Source: Symbiodinium microadriaticum
Taxonomy: Eukaryota; Sar; Dinophyceae; Suessiales; Symbiodiniaceae
Direction: 5' to 3'
NCBI GenBank assembly: GCA_001939145.1
Contig: LSRX01000679.1
Coordinates: 162,495-226,494, forward strand
Length of the DNA: 64,000 nucleotides
The notes under the pieces were generated by a model that ran no database searches, had not been told where the DNA came from, and was given only the letters and a program-made list of their open reading frames with translations. Of this stretch, positions 1-11,161 are shown piece after piece. A program made the position numbers and the translations under genes. Each line of letters begins with the position of its first letter. Positions within the stretch are counted from its first letter, which is position 1.

Positions 1-1153
1 GTGTGCGCACACGCAGAGACCCACGGAGAACTAGCGCCCACATGCGCCGTCAATTCAAGGACATGCGGTGTCTGGAGACTAGAGGCAGCTCATATGCAAC
101 GGGTCCAGCAAACAACGGCAACACCAATAAGGCAAAACAACAACTCCTGCAACCTGATGTACACAGCTAGATGACAACATATGACAATAACAAACGGACA
201 ACAGCTCGACCCCAAGGCTACTGTCATGTACAGCGGCGATGCTGAGCACATCACACAGCCGCTCGTTCGCTAAACATCTGCACTGACTTGGAGAAGAGCT
301 CGTTGATTCATTTTTGTTGTGGTGGGTGTAGGCGTGTAGCCCTGTGTTGGGTTTCGCGAGAAGATGCCATTCGATCAACTGATGCGGGCGTTCTGCATCA
401 CAGCCTTGTAGGCTGTGCCGGAGTGTTAAACTTTGAGGATTTTATACGCGATGTAGTGGATGTGCAGCAGCTTGATGTGCGCCGTTGCCATGAACCCGCT
501 CACGGCGGGTGAAATCAAGACAGATGCCGAACTACACATACTGATGCAGCTGCAAGACTCAGTGTCATCATCCACCAGATGCTCCGACAGTCGAGCGGAC
601 CCAAACATACCCTAAACCCTGCACTACTTCTGCCAGCAGCAGTTAGACAGCCGATCTCTGTTTCCACAATTTGCACATCCGTTCCAGGACAAAGCTCTCG
701 GCAACTGCACTCCGCAATAAAGTTGTCAGTGACCTACGCAGCATACCTGCAACAAGGGCAAGCTCAGATATCGCTCGCGATGCCTACCTCATCCCTTTCC
801 TCTACACCACCAACTTCAGAAAACGAGTGTGCAAAGGAGTTGACAACAGAATCGAAGAGCAAAGACACAGGCTGGGGACCTAAGGCTGCAGATTAAATGC
901 GGGGACCATGTCGAGTATCTCGGAAACACACCGCAGGCTGCCGGCATTTCACAAAGTAGTCACAACCACGAGGATTTAAGTCGTCTCTGGGCCCTACCTC
1001 TCTTCCCGAGCTCTCCTACTGCACAACGTCGCCATTTCTTCCTCTGCACCTGCCACAGTTGGCTGTTGTGGCAAACCGATTACGATTCCAACCCTATTCC
1101 AACTGCTGTACTCCCCCCCAGCTCTTCGAGAGAACCAGAAGGACGAACCCTGC
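1..1153. other. Left edge, no clear gene
   Basis: No open frame here resembles a known family. The minus strand should carry the remaining NAD-binding exons of the cytochrome b5 reductase gene to the right, but I could not find the expected C-terminal Cys-Gly-Pro motif. They may be too short to recognise or may lie beyond the window. Confidence 0.4.
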
Positions 1154-2863
1154 TCAGCTGGGCGACTCCTTCATCTTGATGGCCTGCTCCCCCAAGATCC
1201 GCTGGTCCCGATCCCGAACATCACGACGCCCCTCTTGCCAAATGTCTTGTAGCGTCGCCAGGACGGGCGTAATTCCTTGAAGGAGCGATGGAATTCAAGA
1301 GGCCCTCAACTCAATGCTTTGAGCTCTGCGAAGGAACTACCTCAGCTTCGCCAAGGGGCCTGAACCCCCGGCCAAAGCCCCGCAGGCTCGCGCATGGACC
1401 ATGTTCTTGCCAACCAGGAAGTTTCCCTGGCCATAGTATAGCTGATGTCCATGAGGACCCGACATTAGGATCTTGCTGCCCTCAGCCAACTTCTCGATCA
1501 TGAATGTACTCGCACGGCCTGCTGCAAGGATACGTACAGAAGGCTCGAGCACTTCGGGAGCTTTGTCTGAATCCATACCGAAAACATCCGCCAGCTTTAC
1601 ACTGTGGAGAACCGGTGCCTGGACTATATCTCGTGCTGCGTACACCGAAGGCAAACACACATAAAATCGATTCGAGAATGCTGTTCCCTTGTTGGGAGAG
1701 CCACGATTCAGAACGTGTGTCCCGATCGACTCACCTAGTTAAGCTTCGGGTTCAAGCCTAGCAGAGCGGCAAGCTGTGCTGTTTGGGCTGCGGCATCCTG
1801 CTGCTACTGCTACTGCTGCTGCTACTGCCATTGCCAATGCTGCTGCGCCTACTGCTCCTGCTGATGCTCCTGCTGCAACTGCACTGCTCCTCCTCCTGCT
1901 CTTCCTCAAGCCTCCTACTGCTGACGACAACGACTACTACTCCTGCTGCTGCTGCTGCTGCTACTACTACTACTACTGCTACTACTACTCCCACTACTAC
2001 TACTACTGCTGCTGCTGCTGCTACTACTACTACTACTGCTACTACTACTCCCACTACTACTACTACTGCTGCTCCTGCTGCTACGACAATGATAAGATAT
2101 AGGTAGCCCCTTGGGGTCAGGCGGCGCGCACATTTTCCCAATATGTGTCTTTGCCTGTCATGCGTATTTTGCCAACATGTTTTTGCACCGCCAATATTTT
2201 CCCAGTGTTGGGCTTGCATATTTTACCAATCTCTGCGGTCCGCCCCAATATCGTGTCTTCATCCCACCCCCACCGTACTGGTTTCCCTGGGGCGGGGTGG
2301 GTGGGTGGGACGGGCCACCACAAGCTCAAAAAACAAACGTTAAGAAACTATTGCGGGCTGTCGGAGGCCCGGAACAAACATTCGCAAAATATTGGAGATG
2401 TTGTGCAGCCCAGACAAGAATATAGATGAAACTATTGGGGAATTACATTGAGGAAATATCCGGAATATATTGGGACCATATCACCCTATTGCTCTTGCAT
2501 ATTTCCACACTGGTTCTATACCTGCCTTTCTGCATATTTCCTGGTCTCTCTCTGCTCGTCCTGGCTGTCTACCCTGCCTCAGCTCGGGCCGGCCCCTTCC
2601 CTGCAGAATGCCCTGTAAACTGTAAACCAGAGCTCCAGCCCCTTATTCTCGCCCGTTCTGCGCACTGTCTGGCGGGCCATGGGAGCCATCATTCCATTTC
2701 AACCCTCAACAACATACTGGACAAATATTTGGCCCTTCAGTGGCCCCTCAAAAAATATTGGGAAAACATGCAGAACCAATATTGGAAATATGTTGGTCAA
2801 ACACGCACACGACCTGTGGATTCGAGCACCCTTCTGTCTGCCTGATCCGTGGTCATACTACCA

Positions 2864-2946
<83 letters not shown>

Positions 2947-5900
2947 GCTACCACTACTACTACTACTACTACTACGAGGACGACGACGACGACGACGACG
3001 ACTGCTGCGACGAGGACGACGAGGCCGACTACTATTTCTGCTTCCTCATGTGCTGCTGCTAGTACTGCCACCACCAAGCAACTGTTTCTGCTACCCTAGT
3101 ACATATACCGTGGCAACGGGGCCGCACACGACAACGACGACGATGATGGCGGCGACGACCACTGTGGCTACCACTTTCGATCTCATTGCCATCGTCAACA
3201 CTGTCCGAATACGCTTCACATCAATAGTAACTGCCTGGCCGTCAGAACGAACACAGCAGCAACGTTCGAAGCGAATGCATGAATGGCACTAAGACCTAGA
3301 ATCCTAGAATACCAGATCTTCTCGGTACCAAGCTGACATATGTCCTGGCAAAGCCTGGTAAGTCCTACATTAGAACTTTCAGAACACCGACTCATCAAGT
3401 GCCACTCGCCAGGCGCAGGGTACCTGATAAACGGCCCAAGCCCCCGAGCATCCCGGGCCATTGCAATAGATCGTCTGACAGACACCGATTATAAGAGCTA
3501 GCTGAAACCCTAAACCCTAAACCCAACAAACCCTAAACCCAAAACCCGAAACGGAAACAGCTTTCCAGGATCTGGCCTCCATCTGGGAAGCCTCGCTCTG
3601 CGTTCTTTGGATAATGACGAACCATAAGGTCAAGGGTGGGCGACGTAGTAGCCGACACAGGCGTGTAGGACCTACCTGGCACGTCAAGGCGGGGAGTCTC
3701 CAGGTATAGTGCTCTTGCAGCCCTGGAGGGGATGCCAAGCTGCTGAGGATCTCGACAGGCTCCTCCAAATTTGTCGCCTTGTTCCAGTCTTTGTGGCCCT
3801 TCGACAGGTTGGGTACCTTGACTGATTTCGCTTGGACAGGTGCTCGTTGCCCGAGGAAAAAGGACTTTCACTGCAAAAGCTATGACGAGTACCAAAAAAT
3901 TCTGCACCAGGGGCGTGCACTTTCACATGCTGGCCCGGGTTGATGCCAGCGGTGTAGCCCGTAGGGACTTCGAACTTCAAAAGAGTGAAGGTCTCACCTG
4001 AGATCTCCCGAAGTAGCATTTGATTCTGATCGTCAATTTTCAACTCCCGAGATGCTCGAACACTGGGGTGGTTGTTTGTATATTGAAAATGTCGACGATG
4101 ATGGTGGTCATACTGGTGCTGGTGATCATCATCGTCATAATCATCATCCTGACCATCATCATCGTCCTTCATCCTCTTCATCAGCAGCAGCATGATGTTT
4201 CATGGTTATGCTGGAGACATTAGTGATCCTGAGCGAAGAAGATGATGGTGCCAATGGTGGCCGCGACGGTGATGGTGCGGATCCGGTGATCGATGGGCCT
4301 GAGTCATAAGGCGTGACGACAGTGATGCTGAGCATCACTATCATCACAGCCAAGACAACCACTGATTATAAACACCATCCACATGCCTGTTGTCATCATC
4401 ATGCAAGAGTGTCGGTCACTGTCTTAGCTCGTGACTAACTCGAGGCTTTGCGATCTGTAGCATAGTTTGCCGGGGAATTCTATCTTCCAGAGGTTCTTCT
4501 TCCGCCGCACATTCCGTACCCCGGTACCACACTGCTTCACAAAGGTTTAGACAAGGGCTGCAGAGCTTTAGTCCAAACCTCTCCAAGGAAGGAAAGGGCC
4601 AGCACCACACAATTGGAGAGGACCTTCGACCAAGCTCCCAGTGGGGAGACTCCAGACCCCTGTATGATCAGGAGCAAGACCCGTCTTATTACTTACTCAA
4701 CACAGCCAGGACGCTGATCTTCTCCTTCTTCATCAGCTTCAGCGGCTTCTGCCTTGCCTCCAAAAAACGTCGAGCGCGGACCTCCGTGGCGAAGCCCATA
4801 GCAAGCTTCTGGATCGCCATGCACACTATCCACGTCAGCATCCTAAGCAATCCAGAAGGCGGTAGTCGGTAGTTTGCTGCATGTCGCCGGGGTTCCAATC
4901 CAAGTGCCGGGGAGAGAATCGTGGAGCCGATGGGATACATCGATGCCATGGTTGTAGGTTTTCACGCCAAACAGACGTCTTCTTGTGGTGGACAGGTGTG
5001 TTCCGTGGGGTGCGCCTGAACACCTTCAGAACCCTTCCATGTTATAACATCAACTACGAGTACTAATAACGAGTATTACTAGTATCCCTTGAGCCTTGCG
5101 GCAGTTTGGAAGAGTCCGAGCCTGACCGGGACCTGATAAGGGCGAAGTGCCCCTTGCGGCCCTAGTGGGATCTTTCGTCTTCCGGTTGGAGTTGCGAGCG
5201 TGAGGGCCTCTTCTACGTCAGCATCTGATTTATTTCTTGCCTTGCGCTTTCCATCCCGGTTCTTGTGGCGACAGTCGGCAGTCGCTTCGCGACTTGATGG
5301 TATCCCGCTGAGTGCTCTGCGGACAGTTTATCCTATTTTGCCTCGGTGGTAAGGTTTTTCTTTCCCATGGTGTAATTACCACAGCGAGACAGCCAGGTGC
5401 ATCAGTTAGGATCTGCGCCGCGGCTTCCCCATATGGCATGATGGGCTACCAGACCTTTATTCTGAACGACTGCTTGCTCAAACATCCGCCAAGCATCATC
5501 GTGCCCAGCTCCACGACAGGATTGTCGGGGGTGACTTTAAAGTATGCCAGCATTTTGGAAAGCAGTGGTCCGAACCAGAGTGCGTACTTGGAAAGACCGT
5601 AGGATCGCCAAATGTAGAGCATGATCCAAACAGCCCAGCTTGCAACGGCGAGGGAAGGTCCCTGTGGCGCGAGAATGAGCCAAACCACCATCCACAGGCT
5701 CCATAGGTATCCCGCATGGAAGCCCCTTGTTGTGATGATGCCCTTCCTGACTAGCGTCATCAGGAACGACGCAAACTGGAAGGGGAAAATGACCTGAAGC
5801 ATTCCAAAGGGCACCACTTGATCCGCGGCTCTGCAAGCGCTGAAAAGCAACAAAACAGCGCGGCTCTGTTTGACAAGGCGTCAAAGCCCTTCAAGGAGCC

Positions 5901-8502
5901 GAGGGGCCATGTACTTGTCGAAAAGAGAGCTGCCAGTCATCACCAGCAGTGAGCTCGCCTGAAACTGTGCGATGGTGTAGTACCACTTGATGGCATTTTC
6001 AAGCCATAGAGGGCAGCCATCCCAAAAGGGCCAGCTGGCAGTGAGACTGGTGTGCTTGTCCTGCGATTCGTACGGCCTAGGGGGACTAGGGCCTCATGGT
6101 CCCACTAGCAAACTCCCGCAGTAGGACCACGCACTTCTGAAGCCCTCAACATCCACGGCACGAGGCCAGGACAAGTGCAGCACAGAAGGCTCTCCTCACG
6201 AATGTAAGCCGTGACCACATCCACTGAATACAGCTGAGCGTACAGGACCTGAAACTCAAACAACTTCGGCAAGTCTGCAAGCTAAGGGTCCGAATCGTAA
6301 CGCGAATTTCGAGTCACGGATGACTGCATCACGACACGAAGGACAACTATGACTTGCAAGGATGACACTGTCCGGGACATTGACCACCGAGCTACAGCGA
6401 AGAGCAACATGTCCACCACGAAGGTCGCAGCAGTGTTGTCTATATTGACCCATCGGAGATAGGCCCAGCAGATTGTGAATGCCAGCACATGCCTCAGCTC
6501 TTCGTCCTAGAGGCGGTGAGAATGAAGAAGGGACACATCCCCACGGGCTCAAAATCGCTCATCTGTCGGGTAGGGAACCTGAGAACAAAGATGAGATTGT
6601 GAGCTCGCCATTCCTGCCAAATCATCGGGCTTCCCAAGAGACGAGCGCGAGGCACCTTAGTTCATCGCAGAGCCGAAGAGCCCTAAAGCCCTCAGCCTAA
6701 ACCCTAAACCCCTAAACCCTAAACCCTAAGCTCAGAGGGGGTGCCTCGAAGAGAAAGGAGGAGACTTGCAAGACCATGTTCACCCAGCAGAGACCGAGTG
6801 AGAAGATCTCACTGGTGAAGCCGCCGTCCTCTGAACTACAAGAGGGCACCAGAAGTGGGGTCCTTCCCTGTAGGGAGCTTAGGGCCTAGGTCCTACTCAG
6901 GGAATAGGCGAAGGCGGAGTCACTTTCTGTCCAATTGAATTGGATGACTACGCGGAATTCGCTATCATACCACTGATGGAGCCAGCCGTGCGGTGAGCTC
7001 TCAAAGCTCCACCCTGTCCAGCTGCATGTCGCAAGCGGTGTAGATTCTGTAGAAGGTGTGTAGCAATATGAATATACCCAGCCTCAGTGGGGATAACTAC
7101 AGCACAGCCCGAATGGCGGCATTGACACCCGAACAGTGTCCTAGGCTCATGCATGGTCGGCCGGCAGCCTGTCACACCCTGTAGGAAGCACAACCCCATT
7201 CCATGCAAGGAGCATCTTGTGCACATTGTAGCCATCCTGCGTTCAAGACGCAAACGGAAGTGAACCTTGACTGCAACGAGTGCCAGAGCGCCACTGCCAA
7301 AGGGTATCGTGCTTGCCATTGGCCCTTGGCGGGTCCTCCTTTGTGAACAGTCGGCCGATTAGGGAGACACCAGCACCTGCAAGCTCTGGCAAGCAATCAA
7401 GCTGTTATAGCACGATGCATCCATCACTTAACCAGATATTCGAGGTGGATAGCTGATGTAACCGACCAAGCTCCCCGACTGTTGACAAGACTACGAGCGT
7501 CGTCAAACAACAGTCTTGCATGTCTCGAACTGATGGTAGCAACTGAGTGCTATCCTCACAGACTCGAACTGACACAAGCCTGTACGGGGGGCTTCCACGC
7601 CGTCCACAAGCAGCCCAATAGCCTTCTCCTGAACCATCTTGCCTCAACAGATGCTCGGCAGGGGCTTTCTATTTCTGATAAACGACAGCTCCTAAGTACT
7701 ATAGATTCAGAAATGGCGTGTACCGCGGAATGCACAGCCTGAAATGCTGAGAACAGGGCATGGTGCAATGGTGGCATGCGACGGTGCTACACAGCTCTTG
7801 ACTTCTTGACAGAAGAGCTACTAGGAGAGCGAAACCTGACCTGGCCATCTGATCAGACTACGTACATGTCTGCTCCAGGGTTGTCTTCAAGCCACGTGCA
7901 AAGTCGGAGTGTCCAACTTCTTCAAAAGCTTCATAGGCTTCAGTCCCGCCGTGCTGAAGAAGGATATCATTGCCTCCTGAATCAGGGCTCGCCAGCGATA
8001 GGATCACATGGTGAGGAGTTGACGAGGCCTGGATGAAGCATGAGAAACTCCGTGACATCGCAAACCTTTGCTGCTCACATGGGAAAGGTGACTCCACATG
8101 AGTCTTCAGCATAAGCTTCTGTGAAGCATTCTGCAGAAAAAGCAGTCGAAAGAGAATACCTTGCCCGGCAAACCCCTTTAGCTCAGCCGTCTCTGACTAC
8201 GCCGGTTCCTCCAGCTGAGAACTTAACACGAACGCATCGTTGGCTCAAAGTGAGCAACGCACAGAGTCCCTGGTTCAAGCTTCGCGGGGGATACAGCGCA
8301 CAAACACTCATGGACCGTGAAAGGACTCCGTATTGAAAGGAATGACAGATGCCTGCCTGAGTGCACTGCGACTCCCTCTTTACTTTAAGGACAGCAGTTC
8401 CAGGCTTGAATATGTCCAAGACACAACGCCACCGATCGAAATCCACAGGGATGAGGTGGTATTGTGCTCGCTGAGTTCTCGCTGGGTGATCTTCAAGCTC
8501 GT
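1154..8502 (-). CDS. Cytochrome b5 - multi-pass membrane - cytochrome b5 reductase fusion
   Basis: A membrane redox protein inferred to carry electrons from NAD(P)H through FAD to its own heme domain. Phase-consistent exons (high to low): 8502-8425, 8065-8029, 7976-7893, 6506-6354, 6060-5888, 5830-5474, 4842-4697, about 4054-3908, 3675-3577, 1518-1360, 1275 to about 1154. The first three form a cytochrome b5 domain: SSLWISIGGV, DVTEFLMLHPGG (first heme His) and EAFEEVGHSDFA (second heme His). The next four are hydrophobic and give several membrane spans, for example PFQFASFLMTLVRKG. The last four form the reductase: GQHVKVHAPG, RSYTPVS (flavin-binding RxYT), DLMVRHYPKN, GPHGHQLYYGQGNF and GGSGITPVLATLQDIW (NAD-binding GGxGITP). 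Exons are missing between 7893 and 6506, perhaps near 4.1-4.7 kb, and after the GITP exon, where the frame meets a stop at 1154. Donors are GT or GC. b5-reductase fusions are known (Ncb5or), but there the linker is a CS domain, not a membrane block. Start codon unknown. Confidence 0.87.
1795..2095. repeat. CTG/CTA trinucleotide microsatellite in intron
   Basis: An interrupted run of CTG, CTA and related triplets inside the 2.06-kb intron (1519-3576) of the b5 reductase gene. Two blocks of about 63 bases, at roughly 1951-2013 and 2014-2073, are nearly identical. The triplets leave several frames open on both strands, encoding homopolymers that are not real proteins. Confidence 0.9.
2111..2840. 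repeat. Intronic sequence rich in AATATTGGG / CCAATATT motifs
   Basis: This part of the intron repeats short motifs around AATATTGG and its complement. The forms near 2130-2210 (TTTTCCCAATATG, CCAATATTTTCCC) are roughly inverted relative to those near 2745-2805 (AAATATTGGGAAAACATG). It may be an old inverted-repeat element, but the match is loose and no target duplication was found. Confidence 0.35.
2857..3070. repeat. (CTA)n and (GAC)n microsatellite
   Basis: About 28 nearly uninterrupted CTA/ACT triplets are followed by an interrupted run and then GAC/ACG triplets. It lies in the same intron as the 1.8-2.1 kb tract. The open frames across it encode only Thr, Tyr, Leu or Val runs and are not genes. 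Confidence 0.93.
3507..3547. repeat. Telomere-like CCCTAAA tract
   Basis: Several CCCTAAA and CCCAAAA units lie just inside the GC donor at 3576, that is, within the intron between the RSYTPVS exon and the GPHGHQ exon. Confidence 0.85.
6694..6731. repeat. Telomere-like CCCTAAA tract
   Basis: Four to five CCCTAAA-type units lie between the first membrane exon (6506) and the cytochrome b5 exons (7893-8502), so within the b5 reductase fusion gene. Confidence 0.85.
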
Positions 8503-8579
8503 CTGCACTTTGGCCCTGGGCAGTTTTGCAAAATGGCAGGCACAGGAGCCAATTGCAGCGATCAGAGACGATTTCCAAC

Positions 8580-10390
8580 ATTCACGCCCTAAACTCTAAA
8601 ACCCTACATCCGAGTATCCTATATACTATACACGCTATAAGCCCTACAGCCCTATAACTCCCGTATTCGTACAGGACTTGTCCTTGCGGGAATCGCCTAA
8701 ACCCCTACAAACCCTATACAGCCTACAAGTCCCATAAGCCAATAAACCCTTAACCCAGACGAGCAACTCAAAGGGGTTGCCGCGCTTCTTCCCTCGTACT
8801 TCGATCATGACCTGCAGAGCCACCAGGGTCGTGTCAGTTCCAGCTAGGATCGGCGTTTTATTGATACGGCTTTAGGGGCTTAGGGTATACGCTGATCGTG
8901 AGGCTCCAGCGACAAGAAGAGGAAGGATCGTGATCGCCACAAAGCCGATAATGGTTCTCCTCTGCCTGCAGCGCACAGAGACTCCGTATAGGGACTATAA
9001 TATACTACTGGGTGCTGGCCCTAAGTCGCCTCACGCCGTCGAAAGTCGCTTCGTGGCCGCTTTACCCCGCTGTGCCAGTAGAACATACCATAAAGTATAA
9101 GAGTATTCAAGACAATACTAGAGAAACTCTATATAACAATATGCGGAGCCTCTAGATTAGAATCATTAGAACTCAAGTAGCGCCTCAGGAAGCCTCAATG
9201 GGCTCTCCTGACACCGGCCTATGCATAACTACAATGCTGCCTCCTCAAGATCTGAACAGCCTCTCCACAGCGCAATCATCATGTACATTGCGTGGACATC
9301 ATGTATCATGATACTACGCCGCGAATGCAAGTCCGGGTCCCCCGGCTTTATCCTCAGTGTTGATTCGAAGGTCGGGTCCGTGCTTCTGAGCAGATGCCTG
9401 CAGCAGAAAAGCGGCAGGTTGCAAGTGAAGGCGACGGACGGCCGCCTGTCCGGAGGCGATATGTTCGAAAAAACTATACGAGAACATGATAGAACATGAC
9501 TTCCGGTTCAGAAAGTGCACAGTGCCACGGTGAGAACTGCAGAACCTTCCACATCCCCCGAACTAGAGAGGAATCACCGTCATTTCCTACCTGGTCACCA
9601 GAATTCTCTCGTCTTGCTACACTATTTGGGAAGTCAAGACTTGTGTGAGGGGCAGATGGGTAGGCAGCTACACACTGCGCGAGTAGCTCGCAAATCACCG
9701 ACCAGAACGATAAAACGTGGTCACCTAACAAGACCGGACGGCTCTTGCAAGAGGTGACTACAGTGGTGGTTGACCGCCGTTGCATCTGGACAGAGGGTAA
9801 TGTGCTGACTTTGAGGTACCATTTCCGCCAGTGGCCAATATCTCTTCAACATCCATAGCATGAACAACATGATCGCGCTTAGGATGCCGTGCCAACAGCA
9901 CGAAAACTAATCGTCAATCACTATAAAGGTGACAGCAGGTACGTGTTGGTAAACGCGCGAACCCATTCGAACATACTGGTGCGGGCAACCTGAATTTAGA
10001 AGGAGTTGCCAACGTCGTGTAATGGTGTATGCGCTGTATTCCTGTAAATCAAAGCACGTTGCATATCATGAGGAAGATGCACAATAAGCCACGAGAAGAT
10101 AAATGTACGTATCGTACATGTCACACGGCTTGTACCCGAGATAGACTACATAACACGACCTACATCATGTACACATCATAGTCACAGACTGCTGTTCTGG
10201 GATGATGCAGGAAAGCTGCAGACGACTTCTCAGCCATTGGTCCTGCGTCACCTTAGCACGAAGTTACCGGAGGTTGTGCGATCTCTGAAACTGCGGCTCA
10301 CGGCTTGGAGTTGCTGTGACATACCGTTGATGGTATAAATCCTGCACTACCTTAAGGACCCTAAACTATGGGAATTATGGTATATTCCTT
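8580..10390. other. Non-coding stretch with degenerate CCCTA-type repeats
   Basis: No recognisable exon. From 8585 to about 8760 the sequence is built of decayed CCCTAAA/CCCTATA/CCCTACA units, suggesting an old telomere-like array. The remainder is mixed sequence with stops in all frames. Confidence 0.5.
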
Positions 10391-10552
10391 TTATGGGTAA
10401 TGCAGGATTTACATCATCAACTGTAGGGCCCGGGCCCCTGCAGGCTGAGGCAGACCGGGTGCAAGTTCAGCCTGCTCCGGCGCCGGTCCCGAGATGCTTA
10501 GCCCCCTCGCATTTCACTCAGATTGCACGACTCATCGAAGCGGGCTGTAGGT

Positions 10553-10850
10553 CCCTAAACCCAAAACCCAAAACCCGAAACCCAAAACCCTGAACCCAAA
10601 ACCCTAATCCCAAAACCCTAAACCCAAAACCCTAAACCCAAAACCGAAGCATGGCTCTGACTGATTGCAGCACCGACCTTTGGGCCACGCAGATCGAGAG
10701 CTGCCAACCGCGTATCTCCGAAAGCGATGGAAATGGAAGCACAGGCTTTTGGGATTTAGGGTTTAGGCTTTAGGGTTTAGGCTTTAGAGTTTAGGGGTTA
10801 GGGTTTAGGCTTTAGGGTTTTGGGGTTCAGGGTTTTGGGGTTTAGGGGTC
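10553..10850. repeat. Pair of inverted telomere-like tracts
   Basis: A tract of CCCTAAA and CCCAAAA units (about 10553-10648) is followed after roughly 100 bases by the complementary type, TTTAGGG and TTTTGGGG units (about 10750-10850). The pair could fold into a long imperfect stem around the 100-base spacer. Confidence 0.85.
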
Positions 10851-10989
10851 TACCGCTCAATCGCTCAGGCCGGAAAGATGAAAACACGCTTTTTTGACCA
10901 TCATGGCAAGACTGCTGGAGATGACGCGCTTTGTCGGCATCTTGCGCACACTGTGTCGATATGCATCCTTTAGCTGACATGTAAGCCGC

Positions 10990-11130
10990 CAACTGACTAC
11001 CGATGAAAACAAAGGCACAACCATCACAGGTCTGAAAGCAAGACTAATTCTCGTAGCATCTGGGTGTATATGTATATATATATATACACATACGTAATGT
11101 AGATAGATATATACCTATATGTATGTATAC

Positions 11131-11161
<31 letters not shown>

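Noticed and set aside
1758..3292. Poly-Thr, poly-Val, poly-Leu and poly-Ser frames
   Set aside because: These come from trinucleotide repeats within an intron of the b5 reductase gene.
8252..8295. tRNA-like TGGTTCAAGCTTCG sequence
   Set aside because: The B-box-like string has no matching acceptor stem, A box or anticodon arm around it. A similar string near 35777 fails for the same reason.
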